Shown: positions 1 through 11,459 of the stretch, piece after piece
Numbering within the stretch: position 1 is the first letter of the stretch
Layout of the letters: the number at the start of each line of letters is the position of its first letter
Source of the DNA: Diphasiastrum complanatum
Lineage: Eukaryota; Streptophyta; Lycopodiopsida; Lycopodiales; Lycopodiaceae
DNA: 64,000 nt
Reading direction: 5' to 3'
Assembly (NCBI GenBank): GCA_029204225.1
Contig: CM055104.1
Location: forward strand, 40,761,929-40,825,928
Translations under genes and position numbers: made by a program
Notes under the pieces: generated by a model
What the model saw: the letters and a program-made list of their open reading frames with translations, nothing else
Database searches by the model: none
Told to the model about the DNA's origin: nothing

Positions 1-939
1 CAAAAGTTCGCTAAAGATCAACAAAGCTGCGTTTTTCCTCCTCGATGATGCTGAATGTGAAGATACTAGCAACATGTAGTCCTTAAAGCATAAATTGATT
101 GACCAATGGCGTGAAGCTGTTATGCAAAGCTGTGTCATAAAAAAACAAAACGTACACTCATAATGATTGACAAAGGAGCTCCTTGCTCTCTATAGGAAGC
201 TTCAAAAAACAGGATTTTCAGTTAGCCTTTTTGTTACTGATGAACCGATTCACATGAAATTATAAGCAAGCACATGAATAGCTGGCATTAATGATTTGGA
301 TATAGCATGGGAAAGTTAGCTTGAAAGAAACATGTCAGGATAGAACATTAAACAGAGAATCTTGGACAACGTCAGTGTACACAAAGAAGGATGCAAGTAT
401 TTTTAGATAGTGATTCCAGCATCTGATACCTCGAGTCGAATTCAGATTAGAAACGTTGATTAGGCCACTATGGTAGTACAAATGATACAGTCCATACCAT
501 ACTTGAGAAACAAAAGTATACGTATCCAATGCTATTATAAGCCAAAATTTTCAAGAAGCAAAAGCACATTGGTCTAGAAAATATTCTTTACAGCAGAGGA
601 GAAGATGACTTTTTTTAAAACAACACAACTTCAATCTGGCTTTTGACTACAGACAACCATATCTCTTATCATCTACAAATATAATGTGAAAACGGATCTC
701 CACAGAACCTTTAGACTGAAAAGTGTGACCTGTAATTTGACGTCCCAAGTACAGGCCAGAAGCTGTTACATTCTTACAGGCTATATCCATGGAGAAAGAG
801 TTTCATAAAGACTATAACTTACCCTATAACATACTGGGATGAGTAAAAAGGGTCAATACTGAGCAGTCATCAAAAGTAGGAAAAGTAGCCGAAATACTGA
901 TAAAAATTATCTTCTAACATTAATAACTACTTTCACGGT
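1..939. other. no gene recognised
   Basis: AT-rich sequence with only short open frames on either strand. A short minus-strand frame near 735-785 looks weakly protein-like but has no start, splice sites or recognisable family. The stretch may be the 3' flank of the minus-strand coding-like exons that follow to the right. Confidence 0.4.
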
Positions 940-1167
940 ACAGTGCTAAACTGCTCTAATCCTAAACGATCTTCAAAATCTCCTTCATCAGTGTTTCTTT
1001 TGCATCATTTTTTCTTGCTTCCCCGTTTTTCACTTCATCTTCATCGCTTTTTTTGCTTTTTTTTTCACATAAGCCTTCTTTTTTCCATACTCTTTTTTTT
1101 TCTCAGCATTACTTTTTTCACTCCCATCTCCTTTCTTTTTTTCTCAGCCTCTTTTTTTATACCCAAT
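940..1167 (-). pseudogene. lysine-rich terminal exon-like segment, frame-broken
   Basis: On the minus strand a strong splice acceptor (pyrimidine run ending in CAG at 1170-1168) opens an exon-like stretch rich in AAA/AAG codons. All three frames read as runs of Lys with Glu, Gly and Asp. The best protein-like reading changes frame at poly-A tracts, passing from a KKKKGDGSEKS-like run to an SDEDEVKNGEARK-like run before stopping near 955. Such a tail would suit a nucleolar protein, but that is only composition. The frame open at the acceptor stops after about 33 residues, so this is either a decayed exon or non-coding A/G-rich sequence. The opposite-strand Phe-rich frame is its shadow. Confidence 0.3.
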
Positions 1168-1505
1168 CTGACAGTAAGAAAAGGCTTCCACAGAAGAAGT
1201 TTCATGAGAAATTGAACCCCACTACTCATGACAGGCTGAGTTCACTGCATAAATGGCATACACAAACAGCAACCAAACAAAATACTTGAAACTATCTAAT
1301 AGGAAGTGAATGCTGAACTTGTACGACAGCCAAAGTGTAAAATACTAGAGAATTCAGAACAGTAAGAAAGTTTAAAATACCCACACCGACCCATAAAGCA
1401 TAAAGAAGACATTATTGGGTCACCAAGTATCAACTCGTATTTCGACTGTTATAAGCATAGGTTGCTTTTAAGAACACGAGCATAAGAAGTATGGATGAAG
1501 ACAGA

Positions 1506-1666
1506 TCAGGCAATTTTGATGAGCTCGCCCCAAGGGCTACTCTGAAATGCAGCAATAAGGTTTCCTATGCAGTCCTTGTTCAACAAATTCTTATCAAAGG
1601 ATACATCATGCTCAGATTTTCCGCATGTGCATAATTGACATGTCGATGCAAATATGAAAATAGTTG
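1506..1666 (-). CDS. coding-like exon, unidentified
   Basis: A minus-strand frame ending in TGA at 1508-1506 reads as ordinary soluble protein. It contains a Cys-x2-Cys-x-Cys-Gly-Lys cluster followed by SFDKNLLNKDCIGNLIAAFQ and a hydrophilic end. No clear acceptor bounds its 5' side and no start codon is in reach, so it would have to be an internal or terminal exon of a larger gene running leftward. I do not recognise the family. It could belong with the Lys-rich exon-like segment at 940-1167, but no good donor joins the two. Confidence 0.22.
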
Positions 1667-1924
1667 TGTGCATAACTTTTCACATAGTACAAACATTGAT
1701 ACTGATTCGTAATTTCTAAACTTTAGGTAGATTTGGAACCTATGCTATGAAAGCTATGTTTAAGTGGACATGCCTTTCAGTAACTTTTCAATGTAACGAT
1801 GTTGTTCCTAGAATAGTACCCAACGCAAAGGAGAAATGGAAAATTCAATGCAAAGGAACATGCCCAAAGTCTTAGACCAACTCCATGCATAATACGAACG
1901 AACATCCTTAGGAACTCAGTCAGT

Positions 1925-2215
1925 GCCCAAGGGTAGGTGTAGGTCACACACACAGAGACACATCAGCTTTCATACCTTGTAAAAAGACCAACGTACTGAG
2001 TGTCTTTCACTTCTCAGGGGGTGAAGAGCAAACTCAATCATGATGAAGGCTAGAACTAAAGAGCAAAGCCAGTCAAACAAGTCCCTACTTCCTCATGGTA
2101 AAATAAGGACAATATCACTTCAACTTGCTCAACTAAATCGATAGCTAGCACACCACCAAAGATAGAAATAATTAAGACAAACCATCCGGATCTAAAATGA
2201 AAGCTATATGTCTGC
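1925..2215. repeat. segmental duplication, copy 1
   Basis: This stretch is matched, with indels, by 2815-3105. Shared landmarks in the same order are: a 'gtaggtcacatgcaca'-like block, 'agctttcatac', 'cttttcacttctc', 'gatgatgaaagctag', 'gaagagcaaag', 'ttgctcaa', 'ctaactaaat' and an 'aaataattagcacaaac'-like block. The offset is about 890 bp. No coding frame is conserved between the copies. Confidence 0.6.
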
Positions 2216-2814
2216 TAATACGACAGAAAATTTATTTCAATGATATGTCTAGGATGGTGCTCAACATAACAAAAGAGAGCTGCAATCTTCAATCTTGTGG
2301 AGCTCAACAAAATCTTAGACCATCAATTTCATCATGGCGTTAGAAGCCCATTCCAACCAAAAACAGTCAGAACGTACTGTACATTCCATACAGTACGTTC
2401 CAGAAAGTACTAGGTCAAAATGTATAGTCTAAATGCGAAAGAAATAATAATCATTAGTAAAGATAACTAAAGGCTCATAATCTGCTTACTGCTAGATCTG
2501 TGAGCCTTCATAATCCACATGAAGGTGTATTGTCGTACAGTCGATCGTTTACTTCCTCAACTGTGGTGTTTTGAGCATTGAACAGTCCTGCTAGAATAGA
2601 AAATATCTCACTGCATTTGAAAGATGGAAGTTTGTTACACTATTTTTTGGAAATTAATGATATGGTGCTATCTTAGTCCTATGCCCGACCATTTTTAGGG
2701 AAGGATAAATAGGGTCCAGGTGGCAGTAAGCAGACTTTTAGGGTAATTTTTTGCACTATAATAAACTCTTTCCAGTCTAAAGTTTCTCCTTTTTCTACAG
2801 CATCACTTCATCAG

Positions 2815-3105
2815 CACCTAAGAGTACATGTAGGTCACATGCACAAAAATACCTCCGTATTAGCTTTCATACATTGGTACAAAGCCAGGTGTACTAACTT
2901 CTTTTCACTTCTCCGGAGGGAAGGGCGGACTAAATGATGATGAAAGCTAGCATTGAAGAGCAAAGGACATCCCTAATTTGTAAAAGGTTCAGCATTTTAT
3001 CAATTCAGGTTGCTCAAAGCCTAACTAAATAGTTTAGTTGGTGGGGATAAGGTACCAATCAAAATATAAACAATTAGCACAAACGAGTCAGCCACCACTT
3101 GGAAA
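2815..3105. repeat. segmental duplication, copy 2
   Basis: Degenerate direct copy of 1925-2215 with the same order of landmarks. The spacing of about 890 bp suggests an old local duplication. No terminal inverted repeats or target duplications were recognised around either copy. Confidence 0.6.
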
Positions 3106-3109
3106 GATC

Positions 3110-4130
3110 TCAGACGGAAACCTGCCTTTCAGTAACTTGATTTCCGTCATGTCTACAGATGTTATATACCTGTTACTTACGAAATTTGTATTCAACACAT
3201 TTTCTAAAAAACCTGTGTTGAACATGCATAATATTACAGCTGCAAATGTCTTCGAAAGAGAATATACAATCAACAATGGAGAAACATCAGAGCCATATGA
3301 TCAAGCTAACCTGACAACTTGGATGTGGCATATCTATGACGAGGTGCATTATGTTGAAACAACGAATGTATGCTAAAAAGGATATAGTTGTAATAAGGAG
3401 GGTCTTACACTTGAATTGCAAGGCATATTAACTCGATCACACATATGTTCATTGTTAGGCCAAGGAGAATAAAGGGTAGAAATACAATCTCAATGCATGA
3501 AACTCACTGCAGAGCTTTCAAAAGAAGATCGTATGTTGAAAAAATGGACTAAAAGCTAAACCTTCACGACTCCCTTGTCATCAGCTTTGAATGTTGAGTA
3601 GCATAATCTAGCATATAGTGGCCTCATACGAAAAACTTATGTACAAAGTCACAAACTTAAGTACTTAAGACAAGGCTGACATCCTTGAACTTGAGTCAAC
3701 TAGGAGGTCCAGACTCAATACTTCAATGCTGAAGACAAAGCTGAGATTGAATATCTTCCATATCCCGTCCACGACAAAGATCCGAGGTACCCATAGGCTA
3801 TGATTCAGATGGAGAGGCCAAGATTCCAGACTCCTTCAACAAAAACAGCAGAGACAGTGTCGACGGCTAGAGAGACAGACAGCTAGCTATTAGGTCACAG
3901 CCCAGAGCGCCACGGCAGCAGAGACGACACTGGTAGCCTATCCGGCGGCATAGGTCCACAACACGTCCAGTGACACCCTCACAGCATAGCATCCACCATT
4001 TCTTCCATGTTGATGGACATCATGATATACTATTCCAAGCTGTTGGATCCTGATTGGACCAAACATTTTTATGCATTGTATTTGTAGTTATCGTTTCTTT
4101 ATAGATGATTGAGCTTTCAGCTCCTATGTG
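3110..4130. other. no gene recognised
   Basis: Contains only short frames on both strands. 3840-4000 is somewhat GC-richer, with CAGC/ACAGAGAC-type words, but shows no codon structure. Nothing supports a gene. Confidence 0.35.
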
Positions 4131-4135
4131 CACAC

Positions 4136-4430
4136 TTGACATGTACCTTTTCTTAGTCCTATATACCTTAGGGTATTTCAAGGACATTAATAAAGATCTC
4201 TCTCTCTCTCCCTCTCTCTCTCTCTCTCCATGGATACATATGATTATTATGCACATGCTTTCTCATTTATGTATTTATCTTAGTTTATACTAGATGTTTT
4301 CTTTATTACAGTTTTGGGGACATTTTATACACTCCCATGATTCCCACATAATTGACATGTACTTCATTAGTCTTATATGCCTTTTGGCATGGAAAAGACA
4401 TTAATAAAGCCTCTCTCTCTCTCTCTCTCG
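4136..4430. repeat. direct repeat ending in (CT)n tracts
   Basis: Two copies, about 4136-4229 and 4351-4430, begin 'ttgacatgtac', pass through a 'tagtc(t/c)tatat' block and end 'gacattaataaag' followed by a CT microsatellite. The spacing is about 215 bp. This looks like a decayed LTR-end or mini-element family with CT-rich termini. Confidence 0.5.
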
Positions 4431-4439
4431 TTGACCCCC

Positions 4440-4982
4440 AAGCCGCTTTTCTCACCACCTCCCATTGCCGCTTCACTAACCTTTCCCTCTAAGCCCCAGC
4501 CCAACACAGCCCGACACACATTTCGATCACTACACCCTTCTTGGTATGATGTCGAGTGTCGTTCTCTTCATCATTTAGTCACCTATTCACGTATTCATGC
4601 TCCACATTACTTCGATCTTCCCGACATTCTTACCACCGTGTTCTTCGCCGTAAAAAGCATGCTTATGATGACTGTGAAGGGAAACGTCTTATTGACCTTC
4701 TTTTCAGTTCTTCCTCGAGCGCTTTCTGGCACGAGTTCATTCCCCGCTCTCCACCACCTCTCTTGGAAGACCTCCGCATTTGGACCGCCTACGCTACTAG
4801 CTTATATACCATCCCCACTGACTCACCTATCTCTATATCTCCGCGACCATCTCAGTTCTCCTTCTTCACAGCCGATATGGTACTTGCTGCCATTAAGAAG
4901 ATGAAGTCCCATAATGCCAGAGATATCAAAGACCTCGAGTCTGAGCTCCTTGCCCATGCATCCGACTTCCTTGTTGGAATGT
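4440..4982 (+). pseudogene. LINE (non-LTR retrotransposon) ORF2 fragment
   Basis: Two plus-strand frames joined by a frameshift read as the linker between the endonuclease and reverse transcriptase of plant L1-type LINEs. A W-[FY]-D-x-E-C-like start (SWYDVECRSLHHLV) is followed by a basic, Arg/Lys-rich stretch. Later comes FTADMVLAAIKKMKSHNARD and then LESELLAHASDFL, which matches the usual K-M-x-x-x-K-A-x-D region just before the RT. The fragment stops there. It has neither endonuclease nor RT catalytic motifs, and it directly abuts the truncated end of the gypsy element on its right. Confidence 0.65.
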
Positions 4983-5004
4983 AAATGGAATTTCTTACAT
5001 TTAC

Positions 5005-6127
5005 ACAGTTTGTTTGCGTACTACTTACATATGCCCTAAGCATACCTTCCAAGATCTGGTTCACTCGCTCTGTCTGACCATCCGTCTGAGGATGCTCGGA
5101 GCTACTCATCCACAACTATGTTCCCAGCTTGGCGAACACCTCAATCCAAAAATTTCTCGTAAACTTGGGATCCCTGTCAGAAACAATGGACTTCGGAAGG
5201 CCATGTAACCTAACAATATTCTCAATAAACAACTCAGCAACTTGCGGAGCTGTGACCTTCTTGGTCGTTGCGATGAAATGAGCCATGTTGGAAAGCATGT
5301 CTACCACTACCATAACAGAATTGAATCCCTTCTGGGTCTTGGGTAGGCCCAACAATAAAATCCATAGAGATGCTTTCCCACCTTCCTATAGGTATCTCAA
5401 GTGGATGTAGCAAGTCCGGAGGACTTACTCTCTCGGCCTTGTTCACTTGACAAGTCGTGCAACATTGGACATACTCTCTTACATTCCGCTGCAATCGTGG
5501 CCAAAAATAATGCCTTCTTACAAGCTCACTAGTCTTATCATACCCAGGGTGCCCTGCGCAGGGACTATCATGGCATTCATGAAGTATCTTACGACGAAGA
5601 TCCTTCACATCTGGCACAAAAACTCTTCCATTTCTCAATAACATACCATCCTTCACGATGTATGTTAGATATGTACTAGTGTGTGCCTCTACGGAAGCGA
5701 CAGCCTCGACTGACTCTTCCGTTTGGTCGACTACCTTGCGCGCATTAGGCCACACACGCTGACAATGTGGTTCCTTTTCTTGGGCCTTCTTAATCTCCTC
5801 CATGAGACCACTGTCAACCACAGTCAAGCTCATCTGATGCAGTATACGAGATAGTGCATCAGCGACCACATTTTCCTTCACTCTTCGGAAGCAAATTTCC
5901 AAGTGAAATTCCTGCATCAGCTCGGCCCACCGAGCTTGGCAACCTTTCGAATCTGGTTGAGTGCAAAAATACTTTAAAGTATGATGATCTGTGTACACAT
6001 AAAACTCAGCGCCATATAAATAATGTCTCCACACCTTGAACGCATGTATAATCGCATACAGCTCTTGCTCGTGTGTAGGATATCTCTGTTGAGCTGGTGT
6101 CAACTTCTTACTCTCAAAGGCTACTGG
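5005..6127 (-). pseudogene. gypsy 1 RNase H and integrase remnant
   Basis: The frame starts at [21 protein letters not shown], the RNase H segment, with DHHTLKYF and a DALSR motif. The integrase zinc-binding region follows (HECHDSPCAGHPGYDKT...YFWPRLQRNV...CTTCQVNK, an HHCC finger). Then come the core blocks SMDFIVG, VVVDMLSNMAHFI and SDRDPKF, and HPQTDGQTERVNQ in a second frame. At least two frame changes (near 5355 and 5116) break it. It stops after TQTN, before the remaining integrase C-terminus, so it cannot be functional. Confidence 0.8.
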
Positions 6128-6132
6128 TCTAC

Positions 6133-6481
6133 TGTAATAGATCCTAACACTACAGTAGGGCAAACACTAACTGATCCACCCAACCTTGCCTACTCCCTGA
6201 TATAGAGTAAGCCCCTCCTAGCCCAATGTGAGGACTGGTAGCATGCAACTGCCAAATGTCGGCCACGTGTCACTGACATCACGTCGGGACCCAACTGGGG
6301 GCCCAATCCTGCTGACAGGGTCCCTAGACTGTGTTAGGCCCGCCATGGCTATGGACCGTGCTGGGGCACACTACTCACACTGTCTTGCCCTGTTGGTCGT
6401 GTACGCTGGACACGACCCTGACTATGGTATCTGACCTATCTGTGTTCTCTAGGGTTCGGCACTGGTCACGAGCTCGTAACA
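6133..6481 (-). mobile_element. nested solo LTR with 5-bp target duplication
   Basis: A 349-bp insertion with TGT...ACA ends splits the gypsy 1 frame exactly between the ...SSQEGR and RPVAFE residues. The pentamer TCTAC (plus strand) lies immediately on both sides, at 6128-6132 and 6482-6486, and one copy is all that is needed to restore the interrupted codons. Perfect 5-bp duplication plus TG...CA termini mark an LTR, and no internal region is present. Minus is inferred as sense because a TATA-like CTCTATAT lies in the last third on that strand. Confidence 0.9.
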
Positions 6482-6486
6482 TCTAC

Positions 6487-7380
6487 CCTCTTGGCTCGAC
6501 ACTGCACCTACGGCAATGCCACTTGAATCCGTCTCCAGGTCAAAAGGCTTCTGGGTATCCACAATCTTGAGAACTGGAGTCGTGGCCACAGACTCCTTCA
6601 AGTTCTCAAAACGTTGCTGAGCTTCAGCATCCCATCGAACCACAGTGTTGTTTTTCCATAACTAGAGGAGCAGCTATCCAAGAATAATTCCTAACAAACC
6701 GCCGATAGAACTTACAAAACCCTAACAAAGATTGTAATTGACGTAGATCAGTAGGCCTCGGCCACTTCTTAACCACAGCCACCTTGGCTGGGTCAACCGA
6801 CATACGCTCAGCTGTCACTACGTGACCCAAATACACCACACGAGTCTTACACAACTCAGTCTTTTGAGCATTGGCATACAAGACAAGCTTGTAACTTGCC
6901 CAATACGATCTTGAGATGAACCTCATGCTCCTCGACCGCTTTACCTAAAAACCAATATAGTCAATAAAATTGAGGACAAACTTACCCATATAGTCTCCCA
7001 AGACATCGTTCATGAGCATCATGAACGTGGTTGGTGCATTGGTTAACCCAAATGGCATAACCAAAAACTCATAATGACCGAAACAGGTTCGGAAGGCCAT
7101 CTTCTGGAGGTCTTCATCTCAAATCCATATTTGATGGTATCCACTTTTGAGATCTATCTTACTAAAAATGGTTGCACCTTGCAACGCATCCAGTAGATCA
7201 TCAATCCTGGGCATCGGATACCTGTGCTTTACAGTGATCTTATTCAATCCCCTGTAATCTACACACATCCGGAAACAACCATCCTTTTTCTTGACAAGTA
7301 AAATAGGAGAGGCGAAAGGTGAATAACTAGGACAGATGTACCCCAGCTTGAGATACTACTCCAACATCTTTCTGACTTCC
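6487..7380 (-). pseudogene. gypsy 1 reverse transcriptase remnant
   Basis: From right to left the translation gives [20 protein letters not shown], then [14 protein letters not shown], then MPFGLTNAP, then the catalytic-box region reading [11 protein letters not shown], then AKTELCKTRVVYLGHVV and the connection domain ending LETDSSGIAVGAVSSQEGR. The normal [YF]-x-D-D box reads F-I-D-Y, so the second catalytic aspartate is gone. Several frames are needed to read through. The following RNase H is separated by the nested solo LTR. Confidence 0.8.
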
Positions 7381-7886
7381 TCTTCCTCTTTTAGGCTCAT
7401 CCTGCATATTACTAATTAGCACATGTTTAAATTGAGTGCAGATGGACTTCTCCAACTCACTTGTTGGGTCACATTTAGGCGGTAATGAAAATGCATGTGC
7501 ACTAGGGGATGCAAAAGTAAATGAAGGTTGTGGTTTATTAGTAAGTGTGCTTATCTGATTATTATCAACATACGAATCAAAACTAGAATCAACATTCACA
7601 TAACACAACCACAAATACTGAATCTCCATTCTCTTTATTTGCATACTGGTAACAAGAGGACCCAGAGGACCCTCAACAGATGGTCTCTCCCCCTTTAAGA
7701 CATGAGACATACCCTCATGCCCAAACTTATACACATGTGACTTAAAATCTATAGCGGGCTGCTTACTTGCATTCCACCGCTTACCAATTACAATATCAAA
7801 CTTAGCTAGTTTAGTAATTTCAAAATCTATCTTCTCGATATACGTCTGATAGACAAAGACGCCCGAGAGATTCTTTCATCCCAAAC
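7381..7886 (-). pseudogene. gypsy 1 protease-RT linker remnant
   Basis: An open minus-strand frame (7327-7734) fills the usual position between protease and RT. It has no motif beyond its place. It includes a short stretch compatible with the pre-RT region of gypsy polyproteins. Confidence 0.45.
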
Positions 7887-9282
7887 CTATGTTCCCTTAC
7901 CATCTGGCATCTCAACAAAATCAGATGGAACAGTAGCTAAGCGAAACTTCCTCACCACGTGAGAATTGATAATATTATGCGAGGAACCGGTGTCAAATAA
8001 GACGAGCACGTCATGACCTTCCAGCTTTCCCCTCATGCGTATCAGTTCACTATCTAGAAACTGATAAGCTTCACGCGCCTTGGTGGACAAATAGCAAACT
8101 GGTGCCTCTGGAACAAGCTTCCGCACAGAAATAGCCATGACACAACGAGTGTCCTCATCATCACTTACCAACAAGTCATCCAAAATTTCCTCATTCTTGC
8201 CCTCGTCTTGACGTTGCATAACATGGAGCTTCTTGCCCGTATGTCGAGGACAATCTTTGAAAAGATGCTTGCCAAGACAAAAAAAACATAATCCATCTTT
8301 CTTGGCCTTTTCCTTTTGCTCAGGATTAAGGGGAGACTTGTCGTAAGCACGACGAGCCATAGGAGATCCTGCCTTGCGCTTCAAAGTCTGCTGCATCTGG
8401 ATAGGATCCTTCTGCAAAAAGCCTTTTTGACCAGCTCGGCCAAACTTTCACGAACACTTCTTTTGAGGCCAGCTTGGCGCTCCAGATTCAGCCTTGGTGC
8501 GCACATTACCTTCAAAGTTGAGAGCTGTAGCAACTGCCTCTTCTAAGATTTTGCACCTTCATTAAGCATTAAAGGCCTCAACTCTTCACGAAGGCCAAAT
8601 ATGAACTTGTGGACTACTAGCCACTCAGGAATCTCTTCTGGGATCTTGATAAGCGTCTCACGATACTTATCGGCACATTCCTGCACCATGTACTGCCTCT
8701 GACGATGCAAAAGCCAAGCATCCGTCGCACGCACATGCTCATGTGGAGGAATAAACTGAGCTCTGAAAGCTCGCTTAAACTCAAGCCAGTGGATGGAGCC
8801 TGATTAGACTTCAACAACTTGCGCCACCACCTGTCAGCAAATCCGTGAAATGGTAACCAGCTTTGTGGACCCGCCAACCCTCATCAGTTGGGGACCGCTT
8901 CAAATCAAAATATTCCTCCCACTTATGCAACCACTGATCTACGATATCAGTATTGCGTTGGGGAGTGTTTCCTGCGAAACAGTAGGTTTAATATCTTTGT
9001 CTTTTGGGTAGGGTGGAGGTAACAGAGGACGAACAGCAGAAGACGGATAAGGCGGAGCATACTGCGAGGAAGATGCATAACCACCAGCTACCATCATCGC
9101 TCGCATCTCTGCAACGGTCTTTTCCACACTATCCATGCGAGTTTGCATAGAAGGGAAGTACCAGCAGGCGAACGAGCAGCCACTGTAGGCGGATTACGGT
9201 CAGGGCTAAGCACAGGGCTGGGTGGTGGTGATTGGAGGGCAACAGGAGGGCTAAGCGAAATATCAACTCTATCATCTTCCAT
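7887..9282 (-). pseudogene. gypsy 1 gag and aspartic protease remnant
   Basis: The gag start is the ATG at 9282-9280, giving a short acidic, Pro-rich N-terminus. The frame shifts near 9130 to a coiled-coil piece (DSVEKTVAEMRAMM) and a Tyr/Pro-rich stretch. The central gag block around 8540-8880 includes LHRQRQYMVQECADKYRETL and the usual FIFGLREELRPLM-type motif. A zinc knuckle CFFCLGKHLFKDC follows at about 8270. Then comes protease, LVLFDTGSSHNII, with an intact D-T-G active site. Multiple frameshifts separate the parts. Confidence 0.75.
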
Positions 9283-10037
9283 AATGAACAAAAAGGGCAC
9301 AGAAAAAACAATCTCTTTTCTGAATGTACACCAAAAAAAACGAAAAAACGATTTTCTTATGAAAAGGGAAAACGGAAAGCAAAATAAATCAGCAAGATAG
9401 ATCGCTCCCTGGTTCCCTAAGACGTAGTATGGATGACCGATGAAGAGTTTGCTGGAAAAATTTGAAGTTTCGTTGATTTTTTGAGAAAATAGGTGAAAAA
9501 ACAGCACCAAATCAAAGCGAAATTATGGACACTCAGGTTTGCAAACAGGCTGAAGGTACTACTGTAGTAGGTCGCCCACCTGTAAGGATTCTCTGTGCCA
9601 AATCTCAGGTCAAATGGACATACGGCGGAGAAGTTATGACGTTTCAACTACAAAACCTCTAAAAAACGTCCAAAATCTGTTTTTTTGAGCAGAATCAGCG
9701 ATTTCGGAATCTTTTCTCAGATTTTCAGCGTCCCTAGCAGCGATCCAGCACCCCCAAGCACCTGCTGAAATCTCATAGCAATCCGATAAGCGTAGAGAAA
9801 GTTATGGCCATTTTTCAATTTTCTACAAAATTCATTTTTTCATGTTCTATTCTTGTTTCAGATCTATAAATCCCTGTTTTTTGGCTCAAATCAAGGCAAA
9901 AGCTCCCTAATCACCAGCGATCCATTGCAGGGCATCAATTCCCCCACTTCTCCTTTTGCAATCCCCAAAAAAACTAAGAAAATTGATGTTTTCTCCACTT
10001 TCTCTCTCTAGAACGTGCTATTCTCTCTCTAGAATGA

Positions 10038-10050
10038 GGCTCTGATACCA
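10038..10050 (-). other. primer binding site of gypsy 1
   Basis: The minus strand reads TGGTATCAGAGCC two bases inside the LTR end, complementary to the 3' end of initiator tRNA-Met. This fixes the element's orientation and the LTR boundary. Confidence 0.9.
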
Positions 10051-10052
10051 AT

Positions 10053-10528
10053 TGTCACAAGCAAGTCTCTCCAAGCTCGTGAATCCTATAAGGCCAGTGT
10101 GTAAAATCAAACTCCCCAACCCTAGGCACCCCCTCTTTGAGTCCTACCTGCTATTCCCGTCACTAGCACATGGCATCCACTTATGGGTGATCAGTCCACT
10201 TGGCATGCATGGCCCCTATGACCTGTGAATACTGAGTGACTCATAGGGTACCACCCCGTGCCCCGCCAAAGACCTGTGACCCTCTTGATCACCCCGACTA
10301 CTTGTTGGCTAGCATCTCATCACTGACGGCTAGGGTCCCGACGGTCAAAACACACCGCATCTCTAACAGCTTGTCAGGCGGCCACACCGGATCACTGCTT
10401 GTGACGCACCGGTCCCTACTTGGGACAGATGTCCTCGTCGGTCACCGACCCTTGCCAATACTAGAACTCGGGCCCTCTGGTAACCGGCCATGTCGAGATC
10501 ATGGTAGAGCCGTAATTGGGCTCTGACA
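10053..10528 (-). mobile_element. 5' LTR of gypsy 1
   Basis: 476 bp bounded by TGTCA...TGACA, a perfect 5-bp inverted terminus, directly next to the PBS. No second copy of this LTR was found to the left, consistent with loss of the 3' end. Short open frames within it are not genes. Confidence 0.8.
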
Positions 10529-10614
10529 GTGCTTGTAGTTCAGTTCCCGAAGAAGTGCTTAAGAAATCTGTAGTTAACTTTAAAATACGTAGTAGTTCAA
10601 ATTGATGCATAGTT

Positions 10615-10770
10615 TCATGGCTTCAAGATTGGGCTTCAAGAAGAGGTAACAAGCTTCAAGAAGAGGCAATGGGCTTCAAGAAGTCTTCAAGAAAGATGCA
10701 ACATGCATCAGTAATATGGTAATGGGCTTTAAGAAGAGGTCACGAGCTCCAACAAGAAGCAATGGGCCCC
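10615..10770. repeat. short tandem-like repeats of a GCTTCAAGAAGAGG word
   Basis: The word 'gcttcaagaagagg(c/t)aa' recurs four to five times with spacer changes, for example near 10640, 10655, 10672 and 10725. No coding frame is maintained. Confidence 0.6.
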
Positions 10771-11459
10771 ATATTTGAGCTATAGATCCATTTGGGCGCT
10801 TGAAGAGGCAACACGCGTCTCGAGACCACCTTAGATCGCCACAGCACAGGGATGGAGGCTGCATGGAGAACAAAGAAAGATAACACAACCCTTGTAAGGG
10901 TGTGGATCCGTAATGGTATACATTCCTCTTCCACAACAAGAGACATGATTGATTTTCTTACACACAGAGGTGTTACTCATGGCCAGCTCTTCCAGGCTTT
11001 AGATGGGATATATGTCGGCTGCTTTCTTTGAAGTTATGGTGCACCATGATCAGTGGACGTGGAGATCATAATTCCAAAAAACTCTTTACACAAATCAACA
11101 ACAATCATCATAAAATTTCGGTTTGGTAGTAGCTGCCCCATCACTTTCCTGGCAATATTATGATTAAAATCAGTTTTCCATTGTATTACAAGAACTAGCG
11201 CACTTTTCTACATGCTGTCCATTATTTTTATTGAAAGTTGTATCATCTAATTCGGATGGTAAAAACAAGTGGACAGATTTGAAGGAGGTTTCTAAACTCA
11301 TTAGGAGTGCAGCTATAGGCTGTCTCAAGCCTATCATAAATTGCAGTTCGCTATGGAGGAGCTTGACTTTCAGTTTTGAGGAAGCTTGGAGGTTGCTGAT
11401 CTTTTTTAGGTGCATACACAGTTACAGGAGAAGAGCCTTAACCTGCTACTGAACAAGGG

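Larger units (their letters stand above)
5005..10528 (-). mobile_element. Ty3/gypsy retrotransposon 1, 3'-truncated, decayed
   Basis: Reads right to left: 5' LTR (10053-10528), PBS (10038-10050), gag from an ATG at 9282, a zinc knuckle and aspartic protease (about 7890-8420), RT (about 6490-7380), RNase H and integrase (5005-6127). The protease-RT-RH-IN order defines Ty3/gypsy. Integrase ends just after its TQTN motif near 5010 and no 3' LTR is present, so the 3' end has been lost at the junction with the LINE fragment. Frameshifts and stops break every domain. A solo LTR is nested at 6133-6481. Confidence 0.85.

Noticed and set aside
943-1289. Phe-rich plus-strand open frames
   Set aside because: Translation of T-rich sequence opposite a Lys-rich, A-rich minus-strand stretch; no natural protein composition.
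10236-10526. Plus-strand frame of 96 residues
   Set aside because: Lies inside the gypsy 1 LTR and has no protein-like conservation.
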